Assembly: GCA_022565655.1 (NCBI GenBank)
Contig: JAIUMG010000038.1
Location: 1-15,118, forward strand
Reading direction: 5' to 3'
Source: Alkalimonas sp.
GTDB taxonomy: Bacteria > Pseudomonadota > Gammaproteobacteria > Enterobacterales > Alteromonadaceae
Length of the DNA stretch: 15,118 nt
Part shown: piece after piece, positions 14,630 through 15,118 of the stretch
How the letters are laid out: the number at the start of each line of letters is the position of its first letter
Position numbering within the stretch: position 1 is the first letter of the stretch
Translations under genes and position numbers: made by a program
The notes under the pieces: model-generated
What the model saw: only the letters and a program-made list of their open reading frames with translations
Databases searched by the model: none
What the model was told of the DNA's origin: nothing

Positions 14630-15118
14630 TTAACCGCCGATGCGGCCGCGCAGTCGATCCCGCACCCGGTCGCGTAGATCGCCGAGCTGGGCATCCAGCA
14701 AGGTTTCAATCTGTTCACTCATCGCTTCGGTGCTGGCTTGTTCGCGATCCAATAAGCTTAGCAGCGATTGCTCATCGTCTGCGGTATTGGGTAGGCGGGC
14801 ATTAAATTTGCTGCGTAAGTCTTGCTCGTAACTAGCAAATTTCGCCTGAGCTTCGCCCATAATGGCATTGGCAACGATCCGATCCAGCGGCGAGCTGACC
14901 CGTACACTTGGCCGGCTGACGGTCCCACTGGCATTGAGTTGGAAGGGAATTTCAGCTTGTTGATTCAGTAGCTGAGTCAGTTGCTGCACGTAGCGGTTAT
15001 CGCCGCTGCTAAAGCGCGGGCCTTGCAGCATCACTGAAGCTTGCTGGCTTAGGTTAATGCCTTGCAAGTTCAAACCTCCGCTGGAGTTCAGCAGGGCTTG
15101 GTCCAGACCAAAACGAGT
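14630..15118 (-). CDS. C-terminal part of a probable TIGR03545-family (AsmA-like) protein
   Basis: The reading frame is open to the right edge, so only the last 162 residues are visible. The segment has short beta-like repeats (LNLQGINLSQQASVMLQGPRF), then VRVSSPLDRIVANAIMGEAQAKF, followed by a charged helical stretch rich in Asp, Glu, Arg and Gln ending in DLRDRVRDRLRGRIGG, likely coiled coil. This resembles the C-terminus of the TIGR03545 family, large envelope-associated proteins of unknown function in Alteromonadales with an N-terminal membrane anchor; the assignment is from memory and moderate. It is convergent with the regulator and not obviously linked to the sugar genes, so it probably marks the edge of the locus. 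Confidence 0.6.
   Translation of the reverse strand, partial: TRFGLDQALLNSSGGLNLQGINLSQQASVMLQGPRFSSGDNRYVQQLTQLLNQQAEIPFQLNASGTVSRPSVRVSSPLDRIVANAIMGEAQAKFASYEQDLRSKFNARLPNTADDEQSLLSLLDREQASTEAMSEQIETLLDAQLGDLRDRVRDRLRGRIGG

Overview
The window is a carbohydrate-utilisation locus from a marine or freshwater gammaproteobacterium, most like the Alteromonadales (Rheinheimera, Alishewanella or Alteromonas type). The evidence is a TonB-dependent receptor of the long Xanthomonas/Caulobacter type without a SusD partner, its companion halogenase/SapC/cupin genes, an ExoP-like GH3 glucosidase, and at the right edge the tail of what looks like a TIGR03545-family gene. The taxon is inferred from gene content and protein style only. 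No rRNA, tRNA, insertion sequence, phage gene or CRISPR array was seen, and no gene looks broken. The genes at both window edges are cut off.

Layout, left to right. (1) Positions 1-6569, all on the minus strand, read from right to left: TonB-dependent receptor (6569-3600), a hairpin with a U-tract (3553-3581), flavin-dependent halogenase A (3539-1932), SapC-family protein (1921-1214), FIH-like cupin/JmjC protein (1212-214), a 12-bp tandem repeat, and halogenase B, which runs off the left edge. Apart from the receptor-halogenase junction, gaps are 1-37 bp. (2) Positions 6570-6770: receptor promoter with a perfect 20-bp palindromic operator, then a strong terminator for the upstream operon. (3) Positions 6771-10601, minus strand: a FucP/GluP-type sugar transporter followed 9 bp later by a lipoprotein GH3 beta-glucosidase. 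(4) Positions 10602-10788: a regulatory region with a second, nearly identical operator lying exactly between two oppositely directed promoters. (5) Positions 10789-14623, plus strand: cytoplasmic GH1 beta-glucosidase, GPH-family sugar symporter and a LacI-family regulator. (6) 14630-15118, minus strand: the end of an unrelated membrane-associated gene, convergent with the regulator.

Proposed working (inference): oligosaccharides of a beta-glucan type (cellulose, mixed-linkage or laminarin-derived) enter through the receptor. The lipoprotein GH3 enzyme releases glucose in the periplasm, and the FucP/GluP-type carrier imports it. Disaccharides that escape cleavage enter through the GPH symporter and are split by the cytoplasmic GH1 enzyme. 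The LacI-type protein probably represses all three transcription units through the two operators, each placed directly downstream of a -10 element. No endoglucanase is present, so chain-cutting enzymes must be encoded elsewhere or the cell takes up ready-made oligomers.

The least understood part is the receptor-linked cassette of two flavin-dependent halogenases, SapC and an FIH-like hydroxylase. It recurs beside TonB receptors in several proteobacterial groups, but its role in sugar uptake is not established. Here it is transcribed behind a sugar receptor under an apparent sugar-responsive operator.
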